From Pseudomonadota bacterium (GTDB taxonomy: Bacteria; Pseudomonadota; Alphaproteobacteria; GCA-2731375): DNA of 59,441 bases. A model generated the notes under the pieces. That model had not been told where the DNA came from, did not search any database, and saw only the letters and a list, made by a program, of their open reading frames with translations. The translations under genes and the position numbers were made by a program. The stretch spans positions 1 to 59,441 of the forward strand of contig JAQBYC010000011.1 in assembly GCA_027623205.1 (NCBI GenBank), written 5' to 3'. Shown piece after piece: positions 25,228-34,974 of this stretch (position 1 is its first letter; each line of letters opens with the position of its first letter).

Positions 25228-25834
25228 CGCTGGCGCCATCGTGGGGTTGCTGTTGGCGGGGGGCGGGGCCCGGCGCATGGGAGGCGGGGACAAATGCCTG
25301 CGGCCTCTGGGCGGGCGGCCTCTGTTGGCCCATGTGATCGAGCGGTTGCACGGCCAGGTCGGTAAGCTGGTTTTGAACGCCAATGGCGATAAAACGCGAT
25401 TCGCCGAGTTTGGTTTGCCGGTGGTGGCCGATAGCATTCCCGGCATGGCGGGACCTCTTGCCGGCATTCTGACTGGCATGGAATGGGTGCTATCGCACGG
25501 CGTGGGTGGCGCCACGATGCTGTCTGTACCCACCGACGGGCCCTTTCTGCCCCTTGATCTGGTTCCGCGCCTGGCTGCGGCCAAGGCGGCTGCGGGCGCG
25601 CGTATCGCCTGTGCCCGGTCCGGCGGGCGGACGCATCCGCCGATTGGCCTGTGGGATGTTGATCTGGCTGGTGATTTGCGCCGGGCCATGGAAGTTGAGG
25701 GCTTGCGTAAAATTGATGCCTGGACGGTGCGCCATGCCCTGGTGCATGTGGATTGGCCGGTGCAGCCGTTCGACCCATTCTTCAATGCCAATCGGCCTGA
25801 AGATCTTGATCGGGCCGAGAGTCTGCTGGCGTGA
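25220..25834 (+). CDS. mobA: Molybdenum cofactor guanylyltransferase MobA
   Basis: This 204-aa nucleotidyltransferase attaches GMP to molybdopterin to make MGD. It has the nucleotide-binding motif LLAGGGARRMGGGDKCL, a loop VVADSIPGMAGPLAGI and a metal-site region PTDGPFLPLDL. The start is taken at ATG 25220 inside the fdhD end; in-frame ATGs upstream at 25166-25196 would only add non-family residues. It is followed by an amidase with a GTGA overlap. Confidence 0.88.
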   Translation: MNDAGAIVGLLLAGGGARRMGGGDKCLRPLGGRPLLAHVIERLHGQVGKLVLNANGDKTRFAEFGLPVVADSIPGMAGPLAGILTGMEWVLSHGVGGATMLSVPTDGPFLPLDLVPRLAAAKAAAGARIACARSGGRTHPPIGLWDVDLAGDLRRAMEVEGLRKIDAWTVRHALVHVDWPVQPFDPFFNANRPEDLDRAESLLA

Positions 25835-26502
25835 TCGTTGAGCGGCCATCGCCCAATCATGATGCCCGCCCGGCGGGAGGAGATATCGATATCCTGCTGC
25901 TCCATTACACTGGCATGACCAGTGCCGAGGCGGCGTTGTCGCGTCTGTGCGATGCGGCGGCCCTGGTCTCTGCCCACTATCTGATTGACGAAGAGGGCAC
26001 GGTTTTCGCGTTGGTCGCCGAGGACCGCCGAGCCTGGCACGCCGGGGTCGCCCGTTGGGCGGGACACGCAGATATAAACGGCTGTTCCATTGGTGTCGAA
26101 TTGGTTAATCCGGGTCATGAATTCGGCTACCGCGCCTTTCCCAAGGCGCAAATGGCTGCCTTGTTGGATCTTTGCACGTGCATCTTGCGGCGCCATGCTA
26201 TTCCCGCTCATCGGGTGCTGGGTCACGCGGATGTGGCGCCCGCGCGCCGGGAGGATCCTGGCGAACTGTTCGACTGGGCCGCCTTGGCGGCAGCGGGGGT
26301 TGGCTTGTGGCCGCCACCGAAGCAAGGCAACGGCCTATCGGCGGCGGCGGCGCTCGCCAACTTCGGCTATGACGTCCAAGGCGCTGGACTGGACGCTTGC
26401 GCAACGGCGTTTCAGCGCCATTGGCGCCCAAAAATTATAGACGGCCGGATGGACGCTGAGTGCCTGGACCGGCTTGCCGGATTGCTTGATTTAATCGCCT
26501 GA
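25831..26502 (+). CDS. N-acetylmuramoyl-L-alanine amidase (AmiD/AmpD-like)
   Basis: This 223-aa amidase_2-family zinc hydrolase cleaves the bond between muramic acid and L-Ala. It has ILLLHYTGM with the first zinc His, SAHYLIDEEG, WHAGVARWAG, SIGVELVNPGH with catalytic Glu, and HADVAPARREDPG with the second zinc His. A C-terminal helical region (LANFGYDVQGAG) may be a peptidoglycan-binding repeat. No signal peptide is seen, so it could act in cytoplasmic wall recycling (AmpD-like). The GTG start overlaps the mobA stop. Confidence 0.88.
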   Translation: MIVERPSPNHDARPAGGDIDILLLHYTGMTSAEAALSRLCDAAALVSAHYLIDEEGTVFALVAEDRRAWHAGVARWAGHADINGCSIGVELVNPGHEFGYRAFPKAQMAALLDLCTCILRRHAIPAHRVLGHADVAPARREDPGELFDWAALAAAGVGLWPPPKQGNGLSAAAALANFGYDVQGAGLDACATAFQRHWRPKIIDGRMDAECLDRLAGLLDLIA

Positions 26503-26559
26503 GGAAACGGCTTGGCCGGACCGCTTGACCAAATTGCCCAATCGGCCCATTTTGTCCGG

Positions 26560-27004
<445 letters not shown>

Positions 27005-27360
27005 GCCCCTATCGGTGCCGCTTGTTGTAATTTGCGGAGCAGCGGTCCGCAGGTTAGCTCGCGCTACGCGATGCAAAAGATAACAATAAGAACATACAAA
27101 GAACAAGATCTCGCCTTATTGTTCCCCTAAACCATCCGAAAATTTGCGGATCAAGCCTAATTTGATCGGTTACGGCATTTGGTGAAACACCTTCATTGCC
27201 CAATTTTGACTTTGAAGCCGTCGATTAATTATTTGTTAAATAATTGACGGGCATATAAAGGCATGATATCCCATAAAAACCCAAATTAGGTATCGTGGCG
27301 GAAAGTGTTAATCGCATGGCATGACAACTCGTTACGATAACATGGATCGGGAGATTGGTC
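27005..27360. other. Non-coding stretch between rnpB and mraZ
   Basis: The first 60 bases hold TGCGGA/TCCGCA (27033-27051). At 27082-27123 a 9-bp inverted repeat AACAATAAG/CTTATTGTT brackets a 24-base loop. After about 27130 the region is AT-rich (TTGACT at 27206, TTGACG at 27244) and must include the promoter of the dcw cluster, though no -35/-10 pair with good spacing stands out. A possible MraZ box lies at 27269-27283. Confidence 0.5.
27269..27283 (-). promoter_or_regulatory. Possible MraZ box (TGGGN repeats)
   Basis: On the minus strand TGGGT and TGGGA are separated by five bases, the spacing of the TGGGN-N5 repeats bound by MraZ upstream of mraZ in enterobacteria. A third repeat is lacking. 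It lies about 80 bases before the mraZ start. Confidence 0.4.
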
Positions 27361-27837
27361 GTGGCGCTGTTTTTGTCGCGGTTTGATAACAAGGTGGACA
27401 GTAAGGGGCGGGTTTCCGTGCCGGCATCGTTTCGCGCCGACCTGACCAGCGATGCTTTCGCGGGCGTTATCGTATTTCCCTCGCCGGTGAACAGCGGCGC
27501 CTTAGATGCTTGCGACATCGGCCGGATGAAATCCCTCGCCGAGGGGATTGACAGCTTTAATCCGTTCTCCAACGAATACGGCGATCTTGCCACTGCCATC
27601 CTGACCAAGTCGCACCGTTTGCCCTTTGACGGCGAGGGTCGGGTTATCCTGCCGCAACAGTTGTTGGCGCACGCGGGCATTGCCGCCATGGCCACCTTCG
27701 CTGGCCGTGGTGCGACTTTCCAGATCTGGGCGCCGGAGGCCTATGAAGCTTACGAGGTGGAGGCTTCGGATCGGGCCAAGAGCCAGGCCGCGAAATTTGA
27801 ACTGCACCGCCGCGATCAGTTGGAGGGCGGTAAATGA
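27361..27837 (+). CDS. mraZ: Transcriptional regulator / division cluster protein MraZ
   Basis: This 158-aa protein has two AbrB-like SpoVT/MraZ domains: [25 protein letters not shown] at the N-terminus and [18 protein letters not shown] in the second half. MraZ represses the dcw operon it heads. The GTG at 27361 is chosen because the family starts at MALFLS and GGGAG lies seven bases upstream. The stop overlaps rsmH by ATGA. It is the first gene of the cluster. Confidence 0.95.
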   Translation: MALFLSRFDNKVDSKGRVSVPASFRADLTSDAFAGVIVFPSPVNSGALDACDIGRMKSLAEGIDSFNPFSNEYGDLATAILTKSHRLPFDGEGRVILPQQLLAHAGIAAMATFAGRGATFQIWAPEAYEAYEVEASDRAKSQAAKFELHRRDQLEGGK

Positions 27838-28793
27838 CTGCGGCGCCTCACGTTCCGGTGATGCTTGCAGAAGTGCTGGACGCTCTGGCCCCGGCGGATG
27901 GCGGTCTTTATCTGGACGGCACCTTTGGGGCCGGCGGCTATGCGCGGGCGATTTTGGATGCAGCGGACTGCCGGGTGATCGCAATCGACCGCGACCCGGA
28001 TGCGGTGGCGGCAGGCGCCTCGGTTGTGGCGCATTATGGCGAACGCCTAACCTTGGTTCAGGGTCGTTTTTCGAACATGGCGCAATTGGCCGTCGCGGCT
28101 GGTGTGTCACAGGTACAGGGCGTCGCCCTGGATTTAGGCGTTTCTTCGATGCAGTTGGATCAGGCCCGGCGCGGCTTTTCGTTTGCCGCCGACGGCCCTT
28201 TGGATATGCGCATGGGCCAAGCCGGGGAAAGCGCGGCAGATGTAGTCAACAGCCGTGGCCAGGAAGAGTTGGCCGATATTATATATCAGTTCGGCGACGA
28301 GCGGCGCTCCCGCGCGGTGGCGCGCGCCATCGTTAGGGCCCGGGGCATCGCCCCGATTGAGCGGACAATGATGTTGGCTAATATCGTTGCCAAGGTTATC
28401 GGCCGGGGGGCCGGGCGCGCCCATCCCGCCACCCGCACCTTTCAGGCTCTGCGTATCTTTGTGAACAGCGAAATCGACGAACTGCGCCAGGGCTTGCGCG
28501 CCGCTGAACGCCTGTTGGCGCCCCAGGGCTGGTTAGCCGTGGTTTCCTTCCATTCATTGGAAGACCGGGAAGTTAAGCAGTTCCTGGCCGAACGGGCTGG
28601 GCTGCAACCCAGCCCCTCGCGTCATCGCCCGCCGGATAGTGACCAGAGCCCCGTTACCTTCCATCTGCCCCGACGTGGCGCGGCCAAGCCCACGGCGGCC
28701 GAAATCGCCGCCAATCCCAGGGCCCGTTCAGCCCGTTTACGGGTGGCGCAGCGCACCGCCCTCACCATATTGGACGGGGAGGCGGCGGCATGA
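27834..28793 (+). CDS. rsmH: 16S rRNA (cytosine-1402-N4)-methyltransferase
   Basis: This 319-aa SAM-dependent enzyme (MraW) methylates C1402 in the decoding centre. The N-terminus [13 protein letters not shown], the SAM loop [33 protein letters not shown] and the C-terminal [15 protein letters not shown] match the family along the full length. It is coupled by ATGA overlap to mraZ upstream and to ftsL downstream. Confidence 0.96.
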   Translation: MTAAPHVPVMLAEVLDALAPADGGLYLDGTFGAGGYARAILDAADCRVIAIDRDPDAVAAGASVVAHYGERLTLVQGRFSNMAQLAVAAGVSQVQGVALDLGVSSMQLDQARRGFSFAADGPLDMRMGQAGESAADVVNSRGQEELADIIYQFGDERRSRAVARAIVRARGIAPIERTMMLANIVAKVIGRGAGRAHPATRTFQALRIFVNSEIDELRQGLRAAERLLAPQGWLAVVSFHSLEDREVKQFLAERAGLQPSPSRHRPPDSDQSPVTFHLPRRGAAKPTAAEIAANPRARSARLRVAQRTALTILDGEAAA

Positions 28794-29233
28794 GATGGCC
28801 CATCACCGTTGTTGTTCTGTCGCTGGTGCTAGCGATCTCCCTGAGCCTGTACCGCCTGAAATCCGAGGTGCAGCGGTTGGAGCGGCGCTTGGCCGTGGCA
28901 ATGGTCCAGTTGGAAGATAACCGCCGCGACAGCCGCATCCTGGCGGCGGAATGGAGTTTCCTGAGCCAGCCCAGCCGCTTGCAGGACCTGGCGGGGCGTT
29001 ACCTTGCCCTGCGTCCCCTGGCGCCTGAACAGATCGGCAGACTGGCCAGTCTGCCAACGAAAGCCAGCGGTCGGCGCGGAACTGGCAAAACACTGGACGA
29101 CGACGCCAGGGATGGCGCTGTCCGAAGCGATGACGAGGACCAATTGAGCGCACCGCCGGTGCCGGGTTGGAAGCCTGCCAAGCCAAGTCGCGCCGAGCGG
29201 ATTGTCCTGGCCAGCAGCGGGAGGCAGCCATGA
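28790..29233 (+). CDS. ftsL: Cell division protein FtsL
   Basis: This 147-aa bitopic protein has one N-terminal helix ([19 protein letters not shown]) followed by a leucine-zipper-like coiled coil ([18 protein letters not shown]) and [20 protein letters not shown], the FtsL signature. A Pro/Ser/Asp-rich tail follows. It joins FtsB and FtsQ in the divisome. The position between rsmH and ftsI supports the call; both junctions are four-base overlaps. Confidence 0.9.
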   Translation: MRWPITVVVLSLVLAISLSLYRLKSEVQRLERRLAVAMVQLEDNRRDSRILAAEWSFLSQPSRLQDLAGRYLALRPLAPEQIGRLASLPTKASGRRGTGKTLDDDARDGAVRSDDEDQLSAPPVPGWKPAKPSRAERIVLASSGRQP

Positions 29234-30990
29234 TACAGACCGATTTGCCTGTCAAGGCGCGGGATATCGAGGCCGAAATTGGATCGGATAGCGGCATCCT
29301 TTTGGTTGGCAGCAAAGCCCAGGCAATACGCATCGGCCGTATCCGGCTGTTGACCGTGGCGCTGGTTTTTGCCATCAGCTTCGTTGTCTTGGCCGGCCGG
29401 CTGATCGAGTTGACCGTCATTCGAGAACCGAGTCCTTCCCTGGCTTTCATGTCCGCCAGCCCCACGAAGTACACCGCCGGCAGGGCCGACATCGTGGACC
29501 GAAACGGAATTCTGCTGGCGACCAATTTGTTGACCGCGTCGTTATACGCCGACGCGAGGGTGGTGCCCGATGCCCCCGAGGCGGCCCGCCGGTTAGTCAC
29601 GGTTTTACCCGAATTGAGCCCGTCGGCGGTTCAGGAGCGTCTGGCCTCGGGCCGTTCGTTCGTCTGGCTGAAACGCAACCTGACCCCATCGCAACAGGCG
29701 GCGGTTAATGGGCTGGGTATTCCGGGTCTGTATTTTCGTGACGAACAGCGCCGCCTGTATCCCCAGGGCGCTCTGGACTCCCATGTCCTCGGCTTTACCG
29801 ATGTTGATGGCAACGGCATCGCCGGCGTTGAAAAATATTTTGATCAGGAAATGCGGGATCGCGGCCCCCAAGGACGGGCCCTGCAATTATCCCTGGATGT
29901 CAGGGTTCAGCATGCGCTGCGCGATGAATTGATGGCAGCCATGGTCCGCTTTCGTGCGGTTGGCGCCGCCGGCGTGGTGCTGAATGCCGATACAGGTGAA
30001 GTACTGGCACTCGCCTCACTACCTGATTTTGATCCCAATCATCCCACCGCTGCGCCCGCCTTGGCCCGTTTCAACCGCGCAACCAAAGGGGTGTATGAAT
30101 TGGGCTCGGTTTTCAAAGTGTTGACCGTGGCCATGGCGCTGGACAGCGGCGCGACCAAATTGCGCGGCGGTTATAATGCGACGGAACCGATCCGCGTGGC
30201 CCGGTTCACCATTCGCGACAGTCACGCTAAAAAACGCTGGTTGTCGGTGCCGGAAATTCTGATCTATTCCTCCAACATTGGTGCCGCCAAGATGGCCTTG
30301 GATGTTGGCCGCGATGGTCAGCATAAATACCTTGAACGATTTGGTCTGCTGAGCCAAGCCAGCCTGGAACTGCCCGAGGTCGGGATGCCGATTGTCCCGG
30401 CCCGCTGGGGCGAAATTAGCACCATGACCGTCGCCTACGGACACGGCCTGGCCGTTAGTCCGGTACAATTCGCCACGGCCTTCGCGGCAACGGTGAATGG
30501 CGGCGTGCTACTACCCGCCACCTTGATCAAGCGCAAGCCGGGCGCGCGTGCGCTTGGTGTACAGGTGATCCGCGCCCAGACCTCGAACCAATTGCGCCGC
30601 CTGCTCCGCGCGGTGGTCGAAAAGGGCACCGGGCGCAAGGCTGAGGCACCGGGTTATCTGGTTGGCGGCAAAACCGGTACTGCGGAAAAAGCCGGCGTGG
30701 GCGGCTACCTCCGCAATGCCTTGATCTCTTCCTTTGTTGCGGCCTTTCCCATGACGGCGCCGAAATATGTCCTGTACCTGTTGCTGGACGAACCGCAGGG
30801 TGACGAGGAAACCCACGGCTACGCCACTGCCGGCTGGACCGCGGCGCCGCTGACCGGGCGGGTCGTTAGCCGGATTGCGCCAATCCTGGGGGTTCGACCC
30901 GTTGACGACGGGGGCGCGCTTATCCAGCGGGCGATGGCGTTGCCGCTTGCGTCCATGCAGGGCAGAGGCCAGGACGTTGCGGTTAACTGA
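29230..30990 (+). CDS. ftsI: Division-specific transpeptidase FtsI (PBP3)
   Basis: This 586-aa class B penicillin-binding protein has a cytoplasmic tail, one helix (LLTVALVFAISFVVLAGRLIEL), a dimerisation/pedestal domain (RADIVDRNGILLATNLL) and a transpeptidase domain. The motifs are SVFK (nucleophile S293), SSN (347-349) and KTG (481-483). It crosslinks septal peptidoglycan with FtsW as the glycosyltransferase. Its ATG overlaps the ftsL stop. murE begins inside its last codons. Confidence 0.96.
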   Translation: MIQTDLPVKARDIEAEIGSDSGILLVGSKAQAIRIGRIRLLTVALVFAISFVVLAGRLIELTVIREPSPSLAFMSASPTKYTAGRADIVDRNGILLATNLLTASLYADARVVPDAPEAARRLVTVLPELSPSAVQERLASGRSFVWLKRNLTPSQQAAVNGLGIPGLYFRDEQRRLYPQGALDSHVLGFTDVDGNGIAGVEKYFDQEMRDRGPQGRALQLSLDVRVQHALRDELMAAMVRFRAVGAAGVVLNADTGEVLALASLPDFDPNHPTAAPALARFNRATKGVYELGSVFKVLTVAMALDSGATKLRGGYNATEPIRVARFTIRDSHAKKRWLSVPEILIYSSNIGAAKMALDVGRDGQHKYLERFGLLSQASLELPEVGMPIVPARWGEISTMTVAYGHGLAVSPVQFATAFAATVNGGVLLPATLIKRKPGARALGVQVIRAQTSNQLRRLLRAVVEKGTGRKAEAPGYLVGGKTGTAEKAGVGGYLRNALISSFVAAFPMTAPKYVLYLLLDEPQGDEETHGYATAGWTAAPLTGRVVSRIAPILGVRPVDDGGALIQRAMALPLASMQGRGQDVAVN

Positions 30991-32440
30991 ACTCATGGGG
31001 AATGGAATGGGCCAGTTGGCGGATAGGGAAATTGTTGGGCTGACGGCTGATAGCCGGTTGGTCAAGCCCGGCTATTTGTTCGCCGCCCTGCCTAGCAGTG
31101 TTGCCGATAGTTCGATCAATGGCGCCGATTTCATAGCCGACGCGGTCCGCCGTGGCGCCGCCGCGTTATTGGGACCACCCGGTATGGCGGCCACTTTAAA
31201 GACATCCGTCGATGTTCCCGTTATTGAGGACGAAGAACCACGCCGCCGGCTATCCCAACTGGCGGCGCGCTTCTTTGCCGACCAGCCTAAAACCATCGTG
31301 GCCGTGACCGGCACCGCCGGAAAAAGCTCCATTGTTGAATTTGTCCGGCAGATCTGGGTTGCCTTGGGCCGTTCTGGCGCCAGCCTTGGAACCCTAGGTG
31401 TCAATTCAGCGCCCCTCCAGCGCAAACTGGCCCATACCACACCAGATCCGATTATCCTTCATAAGGCGTTGCGGGATCTGGCTGTCGCGGGCGTTGATCA
31501 TCTGGCGCTCGAGGCCTCCAGCCACGGCCTGGAACAACGGCGGCTCGATGGGGTAAAGGTGATCGCGGCCGCTTTTACCAATCTCTCCCGCGATCATCTG
31601 GATTATCATCCCGACGAGGAGGCCTATTTTCAGGCAAAAACGTACCTGTTCAAAACGGTCATGGCGCCGGGCGGTACGGCTGTATTACCCATGGGGTCCG
31701 ATCTGACCGAGCGCTTGCGCGAACTATGTCAGGCCCGGGGCCATCGCATCGTCACCTTCGGTACGGGTGGCGATATCAATCTGTTGCAGCGCCGGATCGT
31801 TGGCGATGGTCAACGCCTGTCTATCGCAGCCTTGGGCCAACAGGCCGAAATGGAGCTGCCGTTGATCGGCGCCTTTCAGGCCGAAAACGTTTTGTGCGCC
31901 ATTGCACTTGTTCTGGCCTGTGGCGAAGATCCGGATGCGGTACTGACCGCCGCTGCCCGCTTGACCGGCGCGCCGGGCCGCCTTCAGGCAGTCGGTGCCA
32001 AGGCAAATGGCGGCCGCGTCTATGTGGATTATTCCCATAAGCCGGAAGCCTTGCGCGCCGCCATTACCGCTCTGCGTCCCCATACGGAAGGTCGGTTGAT
32101 TGTGGTGTTCGGTTGCGGCGGCGACCGGGACCGGGGCAAACGCCCGCAGATGGGCGCTATCGCCGCGGAACTGGCTGACAAGACAATAGTCACCGATGAT
32201 AATCCCCGCAGTGAAGATGCGGCTGCCATCCGGGCCGAGATTCTGTGCGGTTGTCCCAATGCGACGGAGATCGGAGACCGCCGCCAGGCGATCAGCACCG
32301 CGATCTCCTGGTTGGGTGCCGGCGATGTCTTGCTGATCGCTGGCAAAGGCCATGAGACGGGACAGGAAATTGCCGGAGCCATCCATCCCTTTGACGACAG
32401 TGATGTGGCTCGCCGGGTCCTGTCGGGGTCGAGCCCATGA
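30977..32440 (+). CDS. murE: UDP-MurNAc-L-Ala-D-Glu:meso-diaminopimelate ligase
   Basis: This 487-aa Mur ligase adds meso-diaminopimelate. It shows EIVGLTADSRLVKPGYLFAAL, the ATP loop VTGTAGKSS, the carbamylated lysine in YFQAKTYLF, and DNPRSED, the motif specific for diaminopimelate. The P-loop reads AGKSS where most MurE have NGKTS/T. A TTG start at 30977 with AGAGG eight bases upstream gives the usual LRLTELMG beginning; ATG 30995 is an alternative. It overlaps ftsI by 14 bases and murF by four. Confidence 0.93.
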   Translation: MRLTELMGNGMGQLADREIVGLTADSRLVKPGYLFAALPSSVADSSINGADFIADAVRRGAAALLGPPGMAATLKTSVDVPVIEDEEPRRRLSQLAARFFADQPKTIVAVTGTAGKSSIVEFVRQIWVALGRSGASLGTLGVNSAPLQRKLAHTTPDPIILHKALRDLAVAGVDHLALEASSHGLEQRRLDGVKVIAAAFTNLSRDHLDYHPDEEAYFQAKTYLFKTVMAPGGTAVLPMGSDLTERLRELCQARGHRIVTFGTGGDINLLQRRIVGDGQRLSIAALGQQAEMELPLIGAFQAENVLCAIALVLACGEDPDAVLTAAARLTGAPGRLQAVGAKANGGRVYVDYSHKPEALRAAITALRPHTEGRLIVVFGCGGDRDRGKRPQMGAIAAELADKTIVTDDNPRSEDAAAIRAEILCGCPNATEIGDRRQAISTAISWLGAGDVLLIAGKGHETGQEIAGAIHPFDDSDVARRVLSGSSP

Positions 32441-33873
32441 TTGCCCCCATGCTTTGGCAAGCCGCGGAAGCTGCTGCCGCGACAGACGGTCAGGGCCAAG
32501 GCGATTGGCGGGCCAGCGGTGTCTCCATCGATAGCAGAACCGTCCGGCCCGGCGATCTCTTCGTGGCGATCCAAGGGCCGAATTTCGACGGTCATGGCTT
32601 CGTTTTTGATGCCCTGGCACGGGGCGCCGCCGCGGCCATGGTCAGCCATCGTCCCGATAATCTGGGTCCGGGCGCTCCCTTGTTGCTGGTCGGCGATACC
32701 TTGGCCGGATTGCAAGCCCTGGGCCGCGCTGCGCGCGACCGCAGTGCTGCCCGGATCGCCGCCGTGACGGGTAGCGTGGGAAAGACGGGCACCAAAGAGG
32801 CGCTTTATATGGCCCTGGCGCGAAGCGCCTCCACCCATGCCTCGCTGGGCAATTTGAACAATCATTGGGGCGCGCCTCTCAGCCTGGCTCGGATGCCACC
32901 CCAGTGCCGCTATGGGGTTTACGAATTAGGTATGAACCATGCCGGTGAGATCATGCCGCTTAGCCGACTGATCCGTCCCCACGTGGTCATCATCACCAAC
33001 GTAGAGCCCGTGCATCTGGAGTTTTTCTCGTCGCTCAGCCAGATCGCTGACGCGAAGGCGGAAATCTTTGCGGGCCTGGAGCCTGGCGGGGTCGCCATCC
33101 TGAACCGCGACAATGCACATTATGGCCACCTGGAAGCGGCTGCCAAGACGGCAGGCGTCGGCCGGATCATTTCTTTTGGCGCGCATGAGGATGCCCAGGC
33201 GCGCTTGATCGGTTTGGCCCAGCATCCCACCTGCAATTGTATCTCTGCCGATATTGAAGGTCAGGCCGTGACCTACAAGGTGGGCGCACCGGGTCGCCAT
33301 TGGGCCATCAACAGTCTGGCGGTTCTGGCCGCCGTCCGTGCCCTGGGCGCGGATCTGGGACTGGCTGCGTTGGCCATGGCCGAAGTTACGGCGCCCGCGG
33401 GACGCGGGCAACGCCATCGTATCATCCTTGGTGATGGCGCGTTGTTGATGATTGATGAAAGCTACAACGCGTCGCCCGCCGCCATGACGGCAGCGATTGA
33501 AATGCTTGGCGCGGTTGAGGTCGAGCCCCGGGGCCGGCGTATTGCTGTCCTGGGTGATATGTTGGAATTGGGTTCAACGGCTCCTGATCTGCATGCTGCA
33601 TTGGCCCCGGCGCTGGTGGCGGCCGGAGTTGACCTGGTCTTTGCCTGCGGCCCCAACATGGCGCGGCTGTTTGATGCCTTGCCCAAGTCCATGCGCGGGG
33701 ATCACGAGCCAACATCGGCGCAATTGCTGCCAAAGGCCGTGGCCGCGGTCCGACCTGGCGATACGGTGTTGGTCAAGGGCTCTCTGGGCTTGGCGATGGC
33801 GCCCATCGTTCAGGCGCTGCGAGGCCTGGGCGAGGCGGAAACGACGACAAACTCTTCTACGGCCATCGGATAG
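32437..33873 (+). CDS. murF: UDP-MurNAc-tripeptide:D-Ala-D-Ala ligase
   Basis: This 478-aa ligase completes the pentapeptide precursor. It has SIDSRTVRPGDLFVAIQG, the ATP loop VTGSVGKTGTKEAL, NLNNHWGAPLSL, ELGMNHAGEI and DESYNASPAAM. It is coupled by ATGA overlap to murE. The last ten residues are polar and non-conserved, and mraY follows after nine bases. Confidence 0.95.
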   Translation: MIAPMLWQAAEAAAATDGQGQGDWRASGVSIDSRTVRPGDLFVAIQGPNFDGHGFVFDALARGAAAAMVSHRPDNLGPGAPLLLVGDTLAGLQALGRAARDRSAARIAAVTGSVGKTGTKEALYMALARSASTHASLGNLNNHWGAPLSLARMPPQCRYGVYELGMNHAGEIMPLSRLIRPHVVIITNVEPVHLEFFSSLSQIADAKAEIFAGLEPGGVAILNRDNAHYGHLEAAAKTAGVGRIISFGAHEDAQARLIGLAQHPTCNCISADIEGQAVTYKVGAPGRHWAINSLAVLAAVRALGADLGLAALAMAEVTAPAGRGQRHRIILGDGALLMIDESYNASPAAMTAAIEMLGAVEVEPRGRRIAVLGDMLELGSTAPDLHAALAPALVAAGVDLVFACGPNMARLFDALPKSMRGDHEPTSAQLLPKAVAAVRPGDTVLVKGSLGLAMAPIVQALRGLGEAETTTNSSTAIG

Positions 33874-33882
33874 GGGGCAGGC

Positions 33883-34971
33883 ATGCTTTTCAACCTACTT
33901 TACCCCCTGGCTGATGAATTTAGCCTGTTCAATCTGTTCCGTTATCTGACTTTCCGAACTGGTGCGGCGGTGATGACGGCGTTGCTTATCAGCTTTATTC
34001 TTGGCCCGCCCTTGATCCGCTTGCTGCGCAGCAAGCAGGGCAGGGGACAGCCAATCCGCGAAGACGGACCCGCGCGGCATATCGTGGCCAAGCAGGGCAC
34101 ACCCACCATGGGTGGCTTTTTAATCCTGTTGGCGCTCTCGGTGTCGACCTTGTTGTGGGCTGATTTAAGCAACCGCTTCGTCTGGGCTGTACTGTTGGTC
34201 ACTGCCGGTTTCGGTTTGATCGGTTTCGCCGATGACTATCTGAAGGTGACCCAGGCAAACGTGCGTGGACTGCCGGGTAAATTGAAGCTGGTGCTGGAAC
34301 TGATTGTCGCCGCGGTCGCGGCTCTGTGGATCACGTCGTTTCAACCTGGCGCAATCGCCACACATTTGGCCCTGCCGTTTGCCAAGGATCTGCTACTCAA
34401 TCTGGGCATCTTTTTCATCCCGTTTGCGGCCTTGGTCGTTGTGGGATCGTCCAACGCCGTGAACCTGACCGACGGCCTGGATGGCCTGGCCATTGGGCCT
34501 TTGATTATTGCTGGCTCTGCTTTTGCCCTGATCGCGTATTTGACGGGCAACGTGGTGTTTGCCTCCTATCTGCAATTGCACACGGTGCCGGGCGCCGGCG
34601 AACTAGCTGTCTATTGCGGCGCGCTGGTTGGGGCCGGGTTGGGATTTCTGTGGTTCAACGCGCCGCCGGCCATGGTGTTCATGGGGGATACGGGCAGCCT
34701 GTCTCTTGGCGGTGGACTGGGCGCGGTCGCCGTGGTCACCAAGCACGAGTTAGTGCTCGCCATCATTGGCGGCTTGTTCGTGCTGGAGACAGTATCGGTC
34801 ATTGTGCAGGTCGCTTCGTTCAAGATGACCGGTCGCCGGGTTTTTCGCATGGCGCCCTTGCATCACCATTACGAGCAAAAGGGCTGGGCCGAACCTACCA
34901 TCGTGATCCGTTTTTGGATTATTGCCGTTATCCTGGCCCTGATCGGCCTCGCCACCTTGAAGTTGCGTTGA
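33883..34971 (+). CDS. mraY: Phospho-MurNAc-pentapeptide transferase
   Basis: This 362-aa membrane enzyme forms lipid I. It has about ten helices, the FADDYLKV aspartate pair, [26 protein letters not shown] and the [11 protein letters not shown] motif. A short gap of nine bases follows murF and three bases separate it from murD. Confidence 0.96.
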   Translation: MLFNLLYPLADEFSLFNLFRYLTFRTGAAVMTALLISFILGPPLIRLLRSKQGRGQPIREDGPARHIVAKQGTPTMGGFLILLALSVSTLLWADLSNRFVWAVLLVTAGFGLIGFADDYLKVTQANVRGLPGKLKLVLELIVAAVAALWITSFQPGAIATHLALPFAKDLLLNLGIFFIPFAALVVVGSSNAVNLTDGLDGLAIGPLIIAGSAFALIAYLTGNVVFASYLQLHTVPGAGELAVYCGALVGAGLGFLWFNAPPAMVFMGDTGSLSLGGGLGAVAVVTKHELVLAIIGGLFVLETVSVIVQVASFKMTGRRVFRMAPLHHHYEQKGWAEPTIVIRFWIIAVILALIGLATLKLR

Positions 34972-34974
34972 GCG

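Noticed and set aside
25096-26325. Minus-strand open frame of 409 codons opposite fdhD, mobA and amidase
   Set aside because: It is composed of low-complexity Arg/Pro-rich translation with no family match, antisense to three recognisable genes.
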